A DNA stretch of 64,000 bases, taken from positions 124,001 to 188,000 of the forward strand of contig NZ_BJDY01000007.1 in the NCBI RefSeq assembly GCF_005405385.1. The letters are read 5' to 3'. The notes beneath the pieces were generated by a model. It was given only the letters and a program-made list of their open reading frames with translations. It had not been told where the DNA came from and did not search any database. Source of the stretch: Lactiplantibacillus mudanjiangensis. Its GTDB lineage: Bacteria > Bacillota > Bacilli > Lactobacillales > Lactobacillaceae. Of this stretch, positions 1 through 9,047 are shown piece by piece; positions within the stretch are counted from its first letter, which is position 1; the number at the start of each line of letters is the position of its first letter. The position numbers and the translations under genes are program-made.

Positions 1-1097
1 AAAAATGAATTCGTCAACGGTTTTAATTTTGTTAAAACCACAATCGGTTGTTTCCGTCCAGGTTCAGTTGTAATCGTTAATTCCCGATTAGCCGCCGCTT
101 GCAAGATCTCGGCTGCCAATGCCCGCGTATCAGGTCGGCGTGTCCGCCATAGTGATTGCGCAACTGCTGGCGTCACCGCTGGCACCTCAAACGAATGGTT
201 AATTGGTATTGGCCGTTGATGGCGATTAGCGGGGTGTCGACGAAGCCACCACCAAATGCCTATTAAAGCCATCATTAAGCTGCCAACCGCCGCACCATAA
301 ATCACCCGGCGAATCAGTTGTCGACGTTGCCGCCGCTGATTGGCGGCTTTTGCTAAGGCTGCTTCTTGTTTGCGAACTGCAGCCAATCTTTTTTTGGAAC
401 TTGTCCGTGAATTCGTTGCCGTGACACTGGTTGGAAAGACGAGGTGACTCTCGACAAATTGATTGGCAGGATTGCGAGCCACGGTCATCACAACCCGTCC
501 TGCTTGACGGTTAACTTGCGTCTGACCAGCTAAAGGACCATGTGTCCACGCTTGCAAGGCCGTGATCTTTTTGGCCGGCAATTGCACGGTTAATTTGACG
601 TTCTTTAACGCCACATCCCACCCAGTCCCAATAATCTTCCAATTAAGTTCGGCGGTATCTGCATAGTTGGTCACTACCCCATTGAGCCGATAGCGATAAG
701 TCACCTGCAACTGATCGCCATCGCTCACCTGACGATACAGTTTAAAACGCATTTGTTTACTCGTTTTAGTCAGTTGATACGTATTATTAGCCCCGGTCTG
801 ATTGGCTTGAGCAATTTGGCTTTTACCTTGATTCAAGCGACTCGTGACTTGTTCAACCTGGGCGCCTTTTAATCCTCGTAAATCCTGGACATTAAAAACA
901 CCATGATAATCATCATCGAATTCATACGTCATCGCTTGTGTGACCTTGGCATTGCCATTTTTTTGAACATCAATATGGACATTATAATGATTAATTGTAT
1001 AGTCTGCGTGGGCGATCAGTGGTACCCCAAGTAGGCACACACCCCAGGCACTGACTAGACTCATCACAACTAGCCACCAACGTTTTGTTAACCGCAT
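1..1097 (-). CDS. DUF2207-type membrane protein, C-terminus cut by window edge
   Basis: This frame is open from an ATG at 1097 to the window edge, about 365 codons. The protein begins MRLTKRWWLVVMSLVSAWG, a signal peptide or first membrane segment ending near AHA. An extracellular beta-rich region follows (DYTINHYNVHIDVQKNGNA, then YEFDDDYHGVFNVQDLRG), then a basic linker, a transmembrane segment (IYGAAVGSLMMALIGIWWWL) and a cytoplasmic part. This plan and the YEFDDDYHGV-like motif are typical of DUF2207 predicted membrane proteins, whose function is unknown. The gene is divergent from the UvrA-like gene. The ribosome site is weak (GGGGAT just upstream). Family assignment is from recall, not a search. 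Confidence 0.75.
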   Translation of the reverse strand, partial: MRLTKRWWLVVMSLVSAWGVCLLGVPLIAHADYTINHYNVHIDVQKNGNAKVTQAMTYEFDDDYHGVFNVQDLRGLKGAQVEQVTSRLNQGKSQIAQANQTGANNTYQLTKTSKQMRFKLYRQVSDGDQLQVTYRYRLNGVVTNYADTAELNWKIIGTGWDVALKNVKLTVQLPAKKITALQAWTHGPLAGQTQVNRQAGRVVMTVARNPANQFVESHLVFPTSVTATNSRTSSKKRLAAVRKQEAALAKAANQRRQRRQLIRRVIYGAAVGSLMMALIGIWWWLRRHPANRHQRPIPINHSFEVPAVTPAVAQSLWRTRRPDTRALAAEILQAAANRELTITTEPGRKQPIVVLTKLKPLTNSF

Positions 1098-1240
1098 CGT
1101 TATCCCCTACTTTCCCCCATTTACTGCCAAGTGTATCAATCCCCGGTCAACGCCGCAAGTGGGACCCTTTCCATGGGCAAATCTGGCGGTCTGTTGTAGC
1201 ATAGACTTATCAGCTTAACTTATCGAAAGGGGTTTTCTCA

Positions 1241-3754
1241 GTGTCAGCTACAACTATCCCAACACATATTAAAGTTCGTGGGGCCCATGTCAATAATTTA
1301 AAAAATCTAGATGTAGACATTCCCCTCAATAAATTCGTGGCCATCACCGGCCGTAGTGGCTCTGGCAAGTCATCCCTCGCTATGGGCGTACTCTATGCCG
1401 AAGGGGCCCGACGCTACTTAAATGCACTCTCAACGTTTACTCGGCGACGCATCAATCAAGTTGGCAAAGCCGCCGTTGACGACGTGCAATACTTACCGTC
1501 TGCCTTGGCTTTGCGACAACGACCACAAGTCCCCGGCGTCCGTTCCACTGTCGGCACCATGTCTGAAAGTTTAAACATTTTACGGCTGGTCTTCTCACGA
1601 CTTGGTTCACCAGTCTGTCCTAATGGGCATCGCGTGCAACCAACGTTAGCCATCGCTGAAAATGATGGTTACGTGACCTGTCCGACTTGCGGCGTGACGT
1701 TTAGAGCGTTCGGCGCTGAAGACTTTGCGTTCAACTCCAACGGTGCTTGTCCAACTTGCGGTGGTTTAGGTGAGGTTCGCCAACTCGACCCGAATCGATT
1801 AATTGCTGATCCCACCCAAACCATTCAAGAAGGTGCTGTAGCCTCCTGGCACCTTCCCGGTCGTAACTTCATGCCGATTGTCGCCAATGCCCTAGGAATT
1901 CCCATCGATGTGCCATATCAAAACCTCAGTGATACGGACAAAGAAAAAGTCTTACACGGCCCGAAACAGACCGTTGCCATTAATATTCCAAGTGCCAAGG
2001 GCAAAATTTTCCACATGGATAACGCCGTCTATGAAAATGCCTTTGCTGCCGTTGAAGATAGTCTCGCTACCACCAAAAATGAACGAACCATCAAACGACT
2101 CAATCGCTTCTATACCTTCGATACGTGTCCAGATTGTCATGGTTCTCGGTTCAAGCCAGCCTTGTTAACCCAATTACTTAATGGTCAAAACATTGCCGAA
2201 ACCAGTGACCTCACCGTGGCTGGCTTGCATCAATTTGCCACGACAATCGTCAACTGGTTGCCGGATGAGATGCACGACCTTGGTCAATCGTTAGTCGACG
2301 AACTATTATTAAGTCTCAAACCAATGGAAGATTTAGGCCTAGATTACCTAACCTTAAGTCGTCCTGGTGCTACTTTATCGACTGGTGAACTCCAACGCAT
2401 TCAATTAGGTCGGACACTTCGCAGTGCCACAACCGGGGTGCTCTATGTCCTTGATGAACCTTCAGTAGGGCTCCACCCGGCCAATGTTCAGGGGTTAATT
2501 AAAGCTTTTCGTGAATTAATCGCCCAAGGTAATTCAGTCGTGGTAGTCGATCATGATACCAGTATCATTGATGCAGCCGATTACGTCTTAGAGATCGGTC
2601 CAGCTGCCGGTAAAGGTGGTGGCACTTTGGTTGATCAAGGTACGGTCGCTGAGATTCGCCAACAGCCCACGTCACTCATTGCCCCATTTTTAAACGGCAC
2701 TGCGACTTTACGTGAACGGCCAGTCCTCAATGAAACTGACTTGTGGCAAAAAGGGCAACTTGAACTTGAAGTCGCCCATCGATTTAATATTCAAGACATC
2801 ACCGCTCACTTTCCTAAAAACCGCTTAACGACCGTGACGGGCATGAGTGGTGCTGGTAAAACAACGTTAATCTTGGATAGTTTGATCCCAGCATTAACGG
2901 CGACCGCAAAACATGAACCGTTACCAACCCACGTCAAAAGCTTCCATAATGATCATATCCGCCATGTCGTGGAAGTCGATTCCGTTCCCGTTGGTAAAAA
3001 TGTCCGGTCAACGGTAGCGACTTATACCAATATTTTGGATCACTTACGTCGCTTATTTGCGGCCACGCCGGCAGCTAAAGCTCACGGTTGGACGGCCAGC
3101 GAATTCTCATATAATGTCGCAGCTGGTGCTTGTCCCATGTGTGGTGGGACCGGTCAGATTTCATTAGATGTTCAGTACCTCCCCGACATCACGGAAGTTT
3201 GTCCACAATGTCACGGGCAACGCTATAATAAAGATGTCCTTAGTGTGACCTGGCATGACAAGAATATCGCTGAGATTTTAGCACTTTCTGTTGATGAAGC
3301 TTTACCATTTTTTGCGGAAGAGACTAGCATCACCAATACCTTGCAGATTCTACAATCAATGGGTCTTGGCTATCTTTTGCTTGGCGAAAGTACCCCTGCA
3401 CTTTCAGGCGGTGAAGCCCAACGACTGAAGCTGACCTCTCGTATCGGTAAACGCCAAAACGGGACCTTATTTGTCTTTGACGAACCTTCAGTTGGGTTAC
3501 ACCCATTGGATATTCAACAGCTGATCAAAGTATTCGACCAACTGATTCAACAAGGTGCGACAGTGATTGCGATTGAACATGACTTAGATGTCATTGCCAA
3601 CGCTGATTACGTGATTGATATGGGTCCAGCTGGTGGGATCGATGGTGGTCACATCGTCGCAACCGGTACACCAATGGCCGTTAGTGACAATCCAGATAGC
3701 ATCACCGGGCACTATTTAAAGCAACATTTGGCTCGTTTTAATGAATCGAATTAA
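1241..3754 (+). CDS. UvrA-like ABC ATPase (short UvrA paralogue)
   Basis: This protein has the double ATP-binding-cassette design of the nucleotide-excision-repair damage sensor UvrA. Walker A motifs are GRSGSGKSS (residues 37-45) and GMSGAGKTT (near 533). Signatures are LSTGELQRIQLG and LSGGEAQRLKL, and each half has a DEPSVGLHP Walker B. Zinc-finger cysteines are CPTCG...CPTCGG in the first half and CPMCGG...CPQCHG in the second. At 837 aa it is about 100 residues shorter than canonical UvrA, and the stretch where UvrA binds UvrB is missing. It therefore resembles the UvrA2 / drug-resistance-associated paralogues rather than the housekeeping gene. The start is GTG at 1241, preceded by AAAGGGG. 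It is monocistronic and ends one base before repeat copy R1. Confidence 0.9.
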   Translation: MSATTIPTHIKVRGAHVNNLKNLDVDIPLNKFVAITGRSGSGKSSLAMGVLYAEGARRYLNALSTFTRRRINQVGKAAVDDVQYLPSALALRQRPQVPGVRSTVGTMSESLNILRLVFSRLGSPVCPNGHRVQPTLAIAENDGYVTCPTCGVTFRAFGAEDFAFNSNGACPTCGGLGEVRQLDPNRLIADPTQTIQEGAVASWHLPGRNFMPIVANALGIPIDVPYQNLSDTDKEKVLHGPKQTVAINIPSAKGKIFHMDNAVYENAFAAVEDSLATTKNERTIKRLNRFYTFDTCPDCHGSRFKPALLTQLLNGQNIAETSDLTVAGLHQFATTIVNWLPDEMHDLGQSLVDELLLSLKPMEDLGLDYLTLSRPGATLSTGELQRIQLGRTLRSATTGVLYVLDEPSVGLHPANVQGLIKAFRELIAQGNSVVVVDHDTSIIDAADYVLEIGPAAGKGGGTLVDQGTVAEIRQQPTSLIAPFLNGTATLRERPVLNETDLWQKGQLELEVAHRFNIQDITAHFPKNRLTTVTGMSGAGKTTLILDSLIPALTATAKHEPLPTHVKSFHNDHIRHVVEVDSVPVGKNVRSTVATYTNILDHLRRLFAATPAAKAHGWTASEFSYNVAAGACPMCGGTGQISLDVQYLPDITEVCPQCHGQRYNKDVLSVTWHDKNIAEILALSVDEALPFFAEETSITNTLQILQSMGLGYLLLGESTPALSGGEAQRLKLTSRIGKRQNGTLFVFDEPSVGLHPLDIQQLIKVFDQLIQQGATVIAIEHDLDVIANADYVIDMGPAGGIDGGHIVATGTPMAVSDNPDSITGHYLKQHLARFNESN

Positions 3755-3755
3755 T

Positions 3756-3990
3756 CACCTACGTCAGCTAGTGATAGATTGACTCATGAACTATCCAAAC
3801 AACATCAAATATAGCCGAGAGTTCGTTCACTCAGGGCCCAGCCGTGGGGACTCTTAGCAATTTATCGCTTAGAGTCTGGCGCTTTTGAAACGCGGTTTTA
3901 GCAGTTCAAAACGACGGTTAAGGCCGCCCTTTGGCTTAACCGGTTCACCCACAGTGTTCCGGCCCTGAGTGAACGAACGGTAGGCGGCAA
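3756..3990 (+). repeat. Dispersed hairpin-rich element, copy R1 (arm 1 deleted)
   Basis: A shortened copy of the recurrent intergenic element. It keeps the CACCTACG left core and a fragment of arm 1 (CAGCTAGTGAT), then a complete arm 2. Arm 2 has a basal stem CACTCAGGGCC/GGCCCTGAGTG, the hairpin GACTCTTAGCAATTTATCGCTTAGAGTC and the apical hairpin GGTTAAG/CTTAACC. The right core is CGGTAGGCGGCAA. Basal and apical stem sequences differ from the other copies but still pair. It lies between two convergent genes. Confidence 0.85.
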
Positions 3991-4006
3991 ACAAATCCAA
4001 ATAGCA

Positions 4007-4045
4007 AAAGCCCCCAGCAATGATCGTTCAATTGCTGGGGCTTTA
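4007..4045. terminator. Bidirectional intrinsic terminator
   Basis: A hairpin with arms AAAGCCCCCAGCAAT and ATTGCTGGGGCTTT is flanked by A- and T-rich ends. It lies between the convergent UvrA-like and MFS genes and can serve both. Confidence 0.8.
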
Positions 4046-4049
4046 TTTG

Positions 4050-5294
4050 CTATTTTTGCTGATTCAAATGTGGCAAAGATAAGAAAATCACGAGTCCAAC
4101 CAAGAATAGGACACTTAATGAAGCGGCCCCAATCGTTGATTTGCCCGTCATTTGGGTGACAATCCCGACGAGGACTGGCCCCATCACAGCGGAAAACTTT
4201 CCAAGGATATTGTAAAAGCCGAAAAACTCACTCCCCGTTTGCTTAGGAATCAAACGACCAAAGTATGACCGACTCAAGGCTTGAATCCCACCTTGGCTAG
4301 TCCCAACTAACACCGCTAAAATCCAAAAATCAACTGTTGAGTTTAATCGTAAGGCATACAAACAAATGCCTAAATAAATGACAATACCGATTAAAATACC
4401 GGTTCGCGTCGACGTTTTATTCGCCAACCACCCGTAAAGTAGTGAAAACGGAAAGGCCACCAATTGAACAACTAATAACACAATCATTAGTGTCGTCGTC
4501 GTAATGCCCATATCCATCCCGATTGACGTCGCCATGGTAAAGATTGTATCGACACCATCAATATAGAAGAAATACGCCACTAAAAACCAAGCTGCTGCTT
4601 TATATTGCCGAATATGCTTCAACGTTTGCCAAACCCGTTTAAAACTAGCCGTAATCGGATGGGCACTAGGTTTCAAGGCATACACTTGATGAACATTTTT
4701 TAAAATTGGCACATAAAAGATAATCCACCAAGCCGCCGCTAACACAAAGCTCCAGCGGGCTACGCCATAGCTAGACAACAAGCCAAAGCCACTCGTTAAC
4801 TGTAGGACTAAGAACAAGATAAAGGCTAAGACGCCACCGAGATAGCCGAAGCCGTACCCATACGATGACAAACGATCCATATCTTTATTAGGGGCCACAT
4901 CGGTTAAGAAACTATCATAAAACAAGTTACCACCGGAATAGCCAATAATCGACAAAATATAAATGCCCAACAACCACCGCCAAGCAGTTGGTGGCGCAAT
5001 ACTTAGGCCTAGCGTCATGACCATCCCAACTATCGAGAACAGGTTTAATAGGCGTTTCTTAGCTTGTGGGTAATCCGCTAAAGCCCCTAATACCGGTGCT
5101 AGAATTGAGACCAATAGTGTGCCAAAACTATTGGCATAGCCCCAATAGGCCGTCGCATTAGCCGGGCTAACCCCGTCAGCTTGCGCAATCGCTTTAAAAT
5201 ACACCGGTAACACGGCGGTGGTGACAATAATACCGTAGCCGGAGTTGGCCCAATCATAAAAGATCCAACTCCACTGCTGCTTATTAAACTTCAT
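4050..5294 (-). CDS. MFS transporter, UMF1 / Atg22-like family
   Basis: A polytopic membrane protein of 414 aa, about 12 hydrophobic segments. Its N-terminus, FNKQQWSWIFYDWANSGYG, is characteristic of the UMF1 (vacuole-effluxer Atg22-like) branch of the major facilitator superfamily. GNLFYDSFLTDVAP and GTSQGGIQALSRSYFGRLIP also fit that branch. The substrate is unknown; the family is implicated in amino-acid or small-metabolite efflux. An upstream in-frame ATG at 5318 exists. I chose the ATG at 5294 because AAGGAGG lies just before it. The start overlaps the 3' end of the upstream phosphodiesterase gene by 11 bp, so the two are probably translationally coupled. Confidence 0.8.
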   Translation of the reverse strand: MKFNKQQWSWIFYDWANSGYGIIVTTAVLPVYFKAIAQADGVSPANATAYWGYANSFGTLLVSILAPVLGALADYPQAKKRLLNLFSIVGMVMTLGLSIAPPTAWRWLLGIYILSIIGYSGGNLFYDSFLTDVAPNKDMDRLSSYGYGFGYLGGVLAFILFLVLQLTSGFGLLSSYGVARWSFVLAAAWWIIFYVPILKNVHQVYALKPSAHPITASFKRVWQTLKHIRQYKAAAWFLVAYFFYIDGVDTIFTMATSIGMDMGITTTTLMIVLLVVQLVAFPFSLLYGWLANKTSTRTGILIGIVIYLGICLYALRLNSTVDFWILAVLVGTSQGGIQALSRSYFGRLIPKQTGSEFFGFYNILGKFSAVMGPVLVGIVTQMTGKSTIGAASLSVLFLVGLVIFLSLPHLNQQK

Positions 5295-6591
5295 CAGGGC
5301 CCTCCTTAAAGACAGCATTTAAGGCATGACCTGCCAAGGGTTGTTTGAATTTCAACCCTAACAAACGTGCAAAAGTTGGCGCTTCGTCTACCAAGTTAGC
5401 ACGATCAATACGGACCCCAGCTTTAATGGCTGGACCGTTTAAGACTAGCGTGGTTTGATAATCGGGCTTATCAGGATCATATCCATGGACGCCATGATAC
5501 CGATCCGGTTGTCCTAACGTATCTGGATGTACCGGTTCCACAATTAATGGCCGCCGACTTTCATCGGTAAAGTAGTAACCTTCCTTGGCCTCTACCATCA
5601 ACGTGCAAGTCGGATCGGCCCCACGTTCAGCAGCGGCGGCACCATCAATCACGTTTTCCACCCCAGGGACTTGTTCGATCATTGCTTTTAAGGTTGCGAT
5701 ATCATCAAAACCTTGTGTATAGATGTAGGTTGAACCATCCGTTGACTTCGCCATCACCGTCCAATCGCTTTCGAACGTTTGATCAGCACGCGGCCTTAAC
5801 CACCCTTTTTGGGCGAATAACGTATTGAGATGGATCATGTGATCAACATTAATCTGATAATGATCGCCTAAAACAACAAAGTTCGTATCCACAAACGTTC
5901 CCGCTTTTTTCGTGGCCTGAATCAATTGTCCGACATGCTTGTCTAGCCGATGCAACCCGGCCATGGCTTCTTTAGAACGCACCCCATAACGATGCCGCAT
6001 ACTGTCCATATCAACTAAGTGAATCATGGTCAAGTTAGGTTTTTGATTAACCAACGTGTCCACGGCACAGGCCGTAATGAATTCATCGAGTTGTGGTTGT
6101 TGAATACCGCGCCGCAAATGACCATAACGATGATTCATTTTCAGTAAAAACCATGGCGAACTTGCTTTAAGTGAAACTAGTACTTGGTTCGTCCAAATTC
6201 GGTTTGGAAAAATTTCCGCCAAATTATATGTAATTTTACTACCGGCTGTGACAGGCCATAAAAAGGCCGCGGTCGTTAATTTCTTTTGGCGTGCCAAATC
6301 GTATAGCGTTGGCACCTTCACATCTTTTTGATACCAAAACCAATCTGGTGAACGTCGTGTTGGTTGTAATTTCGTATTATTGATAATCCCGTGAGTCTTC
6401 GGATATTGTCCGGTCACAATGGTCGTATGTGACGGATAAGTTAAGGTTGGATATACCCCGGTAACCGCCTTAACCCAAGCGCCATCCGTCATTAACTGAT
6501 TCAAAACTGGTAATTCAGCCCGATGCTCGCGTAGATCACGAAAACCTAAGGCATCCAACGAAATAATCACTAAGTGCTGATTAGTCGCCAT
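5284..6591 (-). CDS. Alkaline-phosphatase-superfamily phosphodiesterase (type I nucleotide pyrophosphatase-like)
   Basis: A 435-aa member of the alkaline phosphatase / type I phosphodiesterase-nucleotide pyrophosphatase fold. Candidate metal ligands and nucleophile: ISLDALG at the N-terminus, TLTYPSHTTIVTG (the family nucleophile Thr/Ser region), VDMDSMRHRYG, VVLGDHYQ and GVHGYDP. Such enzymes cleave phosphodiester or phosphomonoester substrates; the actual substrate cannot be read here. No signal peptide or membrane anchor is visible, so it is probably cytoplasmic. AGGAG precedes the ATG. It is first in a two-gene operon with the overlapping MFS transporter, hinting that the two handle a common metabolite. 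Confidence 0.8.
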   Translation of the reverse strand: MATNQHLVIISLDALGFRDLREHRAELPVLNQLMTDGAWVKAVTGVYPTLTYPSHTTIVTGQYPKTHGIINNTKLQPTRRSPDWFWYQKDVKVPTLYDLARQKKLTTAAFLWPVTAGSKITYNLAEIFPNRIWTNQVLVSLKASSPWFLLKMNHRYGHLRRGIQQPQLDEFITACAVDTLVNQKPNLTMIHLVDMDSMRHRYGVRSKEAMAGLHRLDKHVGQLIQATKKAGTFVDTNFVVLGDHYQINVDHMIHLNTLFAQKGWLRPRADQTFESDWTVMAKSTDGSTYIYTQGFDDIATLKAMIEQVPGVENVIDGAAAAERGADPTCTLMVEAKEGYYFTDESRRPLIVEPVHPDTLGQPDRYHGVHGYDPDKPDYQTTLVLNGPAIKAGVRIDRANLVDEAPTFARLLGLKFKQPLAGHALNAVFKEGPDEV

Positions 6592-6719
6592 TGGAAATCA
6601 CTCCTTTATTTAAATAAAACCGACGATAACTAACTGTATCGATAAGTTAAATTATACCGCAGAATTTCGATTGCATGTCAGTCCCATACAAAAAGGCCAC
6701 CCATAACAGGCAGTCTTTC

Positions 6720-7556
6720 CTAAAATGATTCATCTTTCGGCAATAAGGCTTGTCGTTGTAACCAATGCAAAGCCATCGTCACCCATTCCGCCGCTGGTGC
6801 ATTTAAATAGGCCGGTTTAGTCGGGTGTGTCGTCACATGATCAGCTAAGGCCAATCCATGCTTTCCATCACCAAACAGATGATATTCAACTGGTACCCCT
6901 GCTCGTAATAGAGCCTGTACATACCGTAACGAATTTTCGGCCGGGACTAGTGCGTCAGTGGCCGTTTGCCAAACGAAGGCTGGTTTAGCAGCTGATGTTA
7001 CGGTCTTTTGAGCAGCCCACAACGTTTCGTCGGGGGTAATTTGTTGCCGAGTAGCCGCATCGGTTGGAAACCCTACCGTTAAATCAATCGCCGGATATCC
7101 CAAAATAATGGCCGCATGCTGCCCCTGACCTTGGTCTAATTGATATTGGCCGCGTAACGTGGCATTGGTGGCGATACTATTATAAGTTGCCACCACATGA
7201 CCGCCAGCTGAAAAGCCGGCCAAAATCAGACGTTGACAATCGACATGGTGTTGCTCAGCCTGTTTGGTAATCCAGTTTAGGGTCTCGGCTATTTGCTGTA
7301 TGGCAGTTGGATAAACGGTTTTATCTGCCGTTATCACTTGATATGGCAAGACAATTGCATGCATTCCTGCTGCCAAAAAACGTAACGCAATCGGGGTCGT
7401 TTCACGTTCCGAGTGATAGGTAAAGCCACCGCCAGGACAAATAATCACGACCGGATAGTCGACCGTTGCCTTAAAATCTGCAATTTGATCGAGCCAATAC
7501 GCCGTCACTTTAAATGAGCCACTTCTACCTGCTATCGTTGCTGCTTCAATTTGCAT
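6720..7556 (-). CDS. Alpha/beta hydrolase, acetyl-esterase-like
   Basis: A 278-aa alpha/beta-hydrolase. An oxyanion-hole motif CPGGGFTYHS follows the second strand. The nucleophile elbow is GFSAGGHV. The C-terminal HGLAL supplies the probable catalytic histidine, with Asp in TDALVP a candidate acid. This pattern fits small cytoplasmic esterases that deacetylate sugars or xylan fragments. The start is supported by AGGAGG upstream. It is divergent from a GntR/UTRA regulator at 7731, which may control it. Substrate is unknown. Confidence 0.8.
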   Translation of the reverse strand: MQIEAATIAGRSGSFKVTAYWLDQIADFKATVDYPVVIICPGGGFTYHSERETTPIALRFLAAGMHAIVLPYQVITADKTVYPTAIQQIAETLNWITKQAEQHHVDCQRLILAGFSAGGHVVATYNSIATNATLRGQYQLDQGQGQHAAIILGYPAIDLTVGFPTDAATRQQITPDETLWAAQKTVTSAAKPAFVWQTATDALVPAENSLRYVQALLRAGVPVEYHLFGDGKHGLALADHVTTHPTKPAYLNAPAAEWVTMALHWLQRQALLPKDESF

Positions 7557-7730
7557 GGCTTGTTTCCTCCTAAGTTAATCCGCAAGTTGTTCACGCTTAC
7601 ATTATAAATTTAATAACCGATGACCGTCAATTTTATTCGCACAAATTTTTGTATTTATTCGCTTATTTATATATAAAAGCCTTTACATTTGTTATACTAG
7701 AACTATCTTAATGATCACGAAGGTGACGAC

Positions 7731-8453
7731 ATGGTAGAAAAGACTTTTGAATCCATTTACACCACACTAAAAGACCGGATTTTGGCCGGTAAATACAGTA
7801 TTAAAATGCGACTCCCCATCGAAGACGACTTAATTGCCGAATTTGAAGCCAGTCGCTACGCCGTTCGCAAGGCGATTCGCCAATTGGCCGATGATGGTTT
7901 AGTCTACAGCGTTAAAGGGCGTGGGGTCGTGCTATTAGAGCATACCCCGCAAACCCAACAGTTTAATTTAAATTTGGGTCAGTTGGCCGGCATCAAGGCT
8001 TTAAATACTGATAAGACCTTAGATTATCGAACTGACGTGGTTAGTTTTACACAAGAGATTGTCGATGCTGATCTAAGCACTAAAACGGCTTTTGAAATTG
8101 GCATTCCCGTTTATGCGATCAAACGCGTCCGGCTATTTAATGGCAAACGAGCAGTGATTGATATCAACTACTTCAATGCGCAACTCACTCCCGGTATTAA
8201 TGCTGAAATTGCCCGTAAATCCATCTATCATTATCTCCAACACGACTTAAAGATTAAAATTGCAGTCGTCAAACGGATGCTTCGAGTAGATTCCGCCGAA
8301 ATGGTCGATTTAAAATACCTCGACCTCGGTCAGAATAATTGTGTGGGCAACATGATTAGCATTGCCTTCAATGATACTGGCCGCCAATTCGAATATACCG
8401 AATCCCATTTCATTCCTAATGAATTTGTCTTCAACCAATTAATTCGTAATTAA
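7731..8453 (+). CDS. GntR-family transcriptional regulator (HutC type, UTRA domain)
   Basis: A 240-aa repressor-type protein. An N-terminal winged helix occupies about residues 5-70 (KMRLPIEDDLIAEFEASRYAVRKAIRQLADDGL). The C-terminal UTRA effector domain (about 90-235) has IPVYAIKRVRLFNGKRAVIDINYF. UTRA domains bind sugar phosphates or other small metabolites and release DNA. The divergent alpha/beta hydrolase is the obvious candidate target, about 170 bp away. An AAGGTG-like site precedes the ATG. Confidence 0.85.
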   Translation: MVEKTFESIYTTLKDRILAGKYSIKMRLPIEDDLIAEFEASRYAVRKAIRQLADDGLVYSVKGRGVVLLEHTPQTQQFNLNLGQLAGIKALNTDKTLDYRTDVVSFTQEIVDADLSTKTAFEIGIPVYAIKRVRLFNGKRAVIDINYFNAQLTPGINAEIARKSIYHYLQHDLKIKIAVVKRMLRVDSAEMVDLKYLDLGQNNCVGNMISIAFNDTGRQFEYTESHFIPNEFVFNQLIRN

Positions 8454-8465
8454 AATTTACAAAGT

Positions 8466-8495
8466 AATTCCCACGAGTCAGTGACCGTGGGAATT
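8466..8495 (+). terminator. Intrinsic terminator after the GntR gene
   Basis: The hairpin arms are AATTCCCACG and CGTGGGAATT with a 10-nt loop, just after the stop codon. The T tract is poor (CTTAATTATT). Confidence 0.55.
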
Positions 8496-8583
8496 CTTAA
8501 TTATTACAGGGGTTTTACTAATTATTTTTGTCCAGTGGTTGCACTTGTTTCAAATCATTTTGACATATATATTCGAACAAATA

Positions 8584-8611
8584 TTGACTATTTGATGTTT
8601 CGGATTATAAT
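8584..8611 (+). promoter_or_regulatory. Strong sigma-70-type promoter with no ORF downstream
   Basis: TTGACT at 8584-8589 and TATAAT at 8606-8611 are separated by 16 nt. No ORF with a ribosome site follows; instead there is a compact structured segment ending in a hairpin plus T tract. Confidence 0.6.
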
Positions 8612-8617
8612 AATGGT

Positions 8618-8745
8618 TATAAAAGCTAATGGGGGTTAGCTTTTGAACCTATCAACAAGTTAGGCTGGTCGGTTTGGGGGATTACAAGGTCATAGGAGTT
8701 CAGTTGTCACCAGCTTAACCCAAACGCTACGTTGGTGATTTTTAT
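8618..8745 (+). ncRNA. Candidate small RNA A (about 130 nt)
   Basis: Downstream of the promoter at 8584-8611 lies a perfect hairpin (AAAAGCTAA / TTAGCTTTT around 8630-8655). A G-rich stretch follows, then a weak terminator: TCACCA (8707-8712) pairing with TGGTGA (8733-8738) and then TTTTTATTT. There is no credible ORF. It matches no RNA family I can name. The evidence is promoter, structure and terminator only. Confidence 0.4.
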
Positions 8746-8818
8746 TTAATCAAATTCGGTCAACAACCAAACGTAATTCGTTGGCTCGTGAATTCATGAA
8801 CAATTTGGTCGACAATTT

Positions 8819-8847
8819 TTGGCAATTTAGTTAATCATCGATATACT
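8819..8847 (+). promoter_or_regulatory. Second orphan promoter
   Basis: TTGGCA at 8819-8824 and TATACT at 8842-8847 with a 17-nt spacer. It lies ahead of a second structured non-coding stretch. Confidence 0.5.
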
Positions 8848-8853
8848 ATTCAC

Positions 8854-9022
8854 CATATAAGTGCTAGATGATTGATCAAATCAATTTATCACTTAGAATG
8901 CGGTTAAGGTCAGGGAGCATTAGCAATCACGTTTGGGGACGTTATCATGATTAGATCATGAACTGATTGCTAAATATAAGCATAAAAAAAGTAGCCTGGA
9001 AAAATTTCCAAGCTACTTTTTG
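8854..9022 (+). ncRNA. Candidate small RNA B (cloverleaf-like, about 170 nt)
   Basis: The predicted transcript starts after the promoter at 8819-8847 and ends at the strong hairpin at 8984-9021. A TAAGTG/CACTTA stem comes first. A perfect 10-bp stem follows, TTAGCAATCA (8920-8929) with TGATTGCTAA (8964-8973). It encloses two hairpins: ACGT...ACGT, and TCATGAT/ATCATGA (8945-8961). No ORF is evident. The 3' end is convergent with the surface-protein gene. Confidence 0.4.
8984..9021. terminator. Bidirectional intrinsic terminator
   Basis: The arms AAAAAGTAGC and GCTACTTTTT are extended by TGG/CCA. It serves the surface-protein gene on the minus strand and possibly candidate RNA B on the plus strand. 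Confidence 0.8.
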
Positions 9023-9047
9023 ATTAAACATTAGTTATCAAAATCGT

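Noticed and set aside
1952-2168. Short ORFs on both strands inside the UvrA-like gene
   Set aside because: Shadows of an ABC ATPase with all motifs in one frame.
8618-8745. Reading candidate small RNA A as a metabolite riboswitch
   Set aside because: No gene follows within the transcript and no known aptamer core could be recognised; an independent small RNA fits better.
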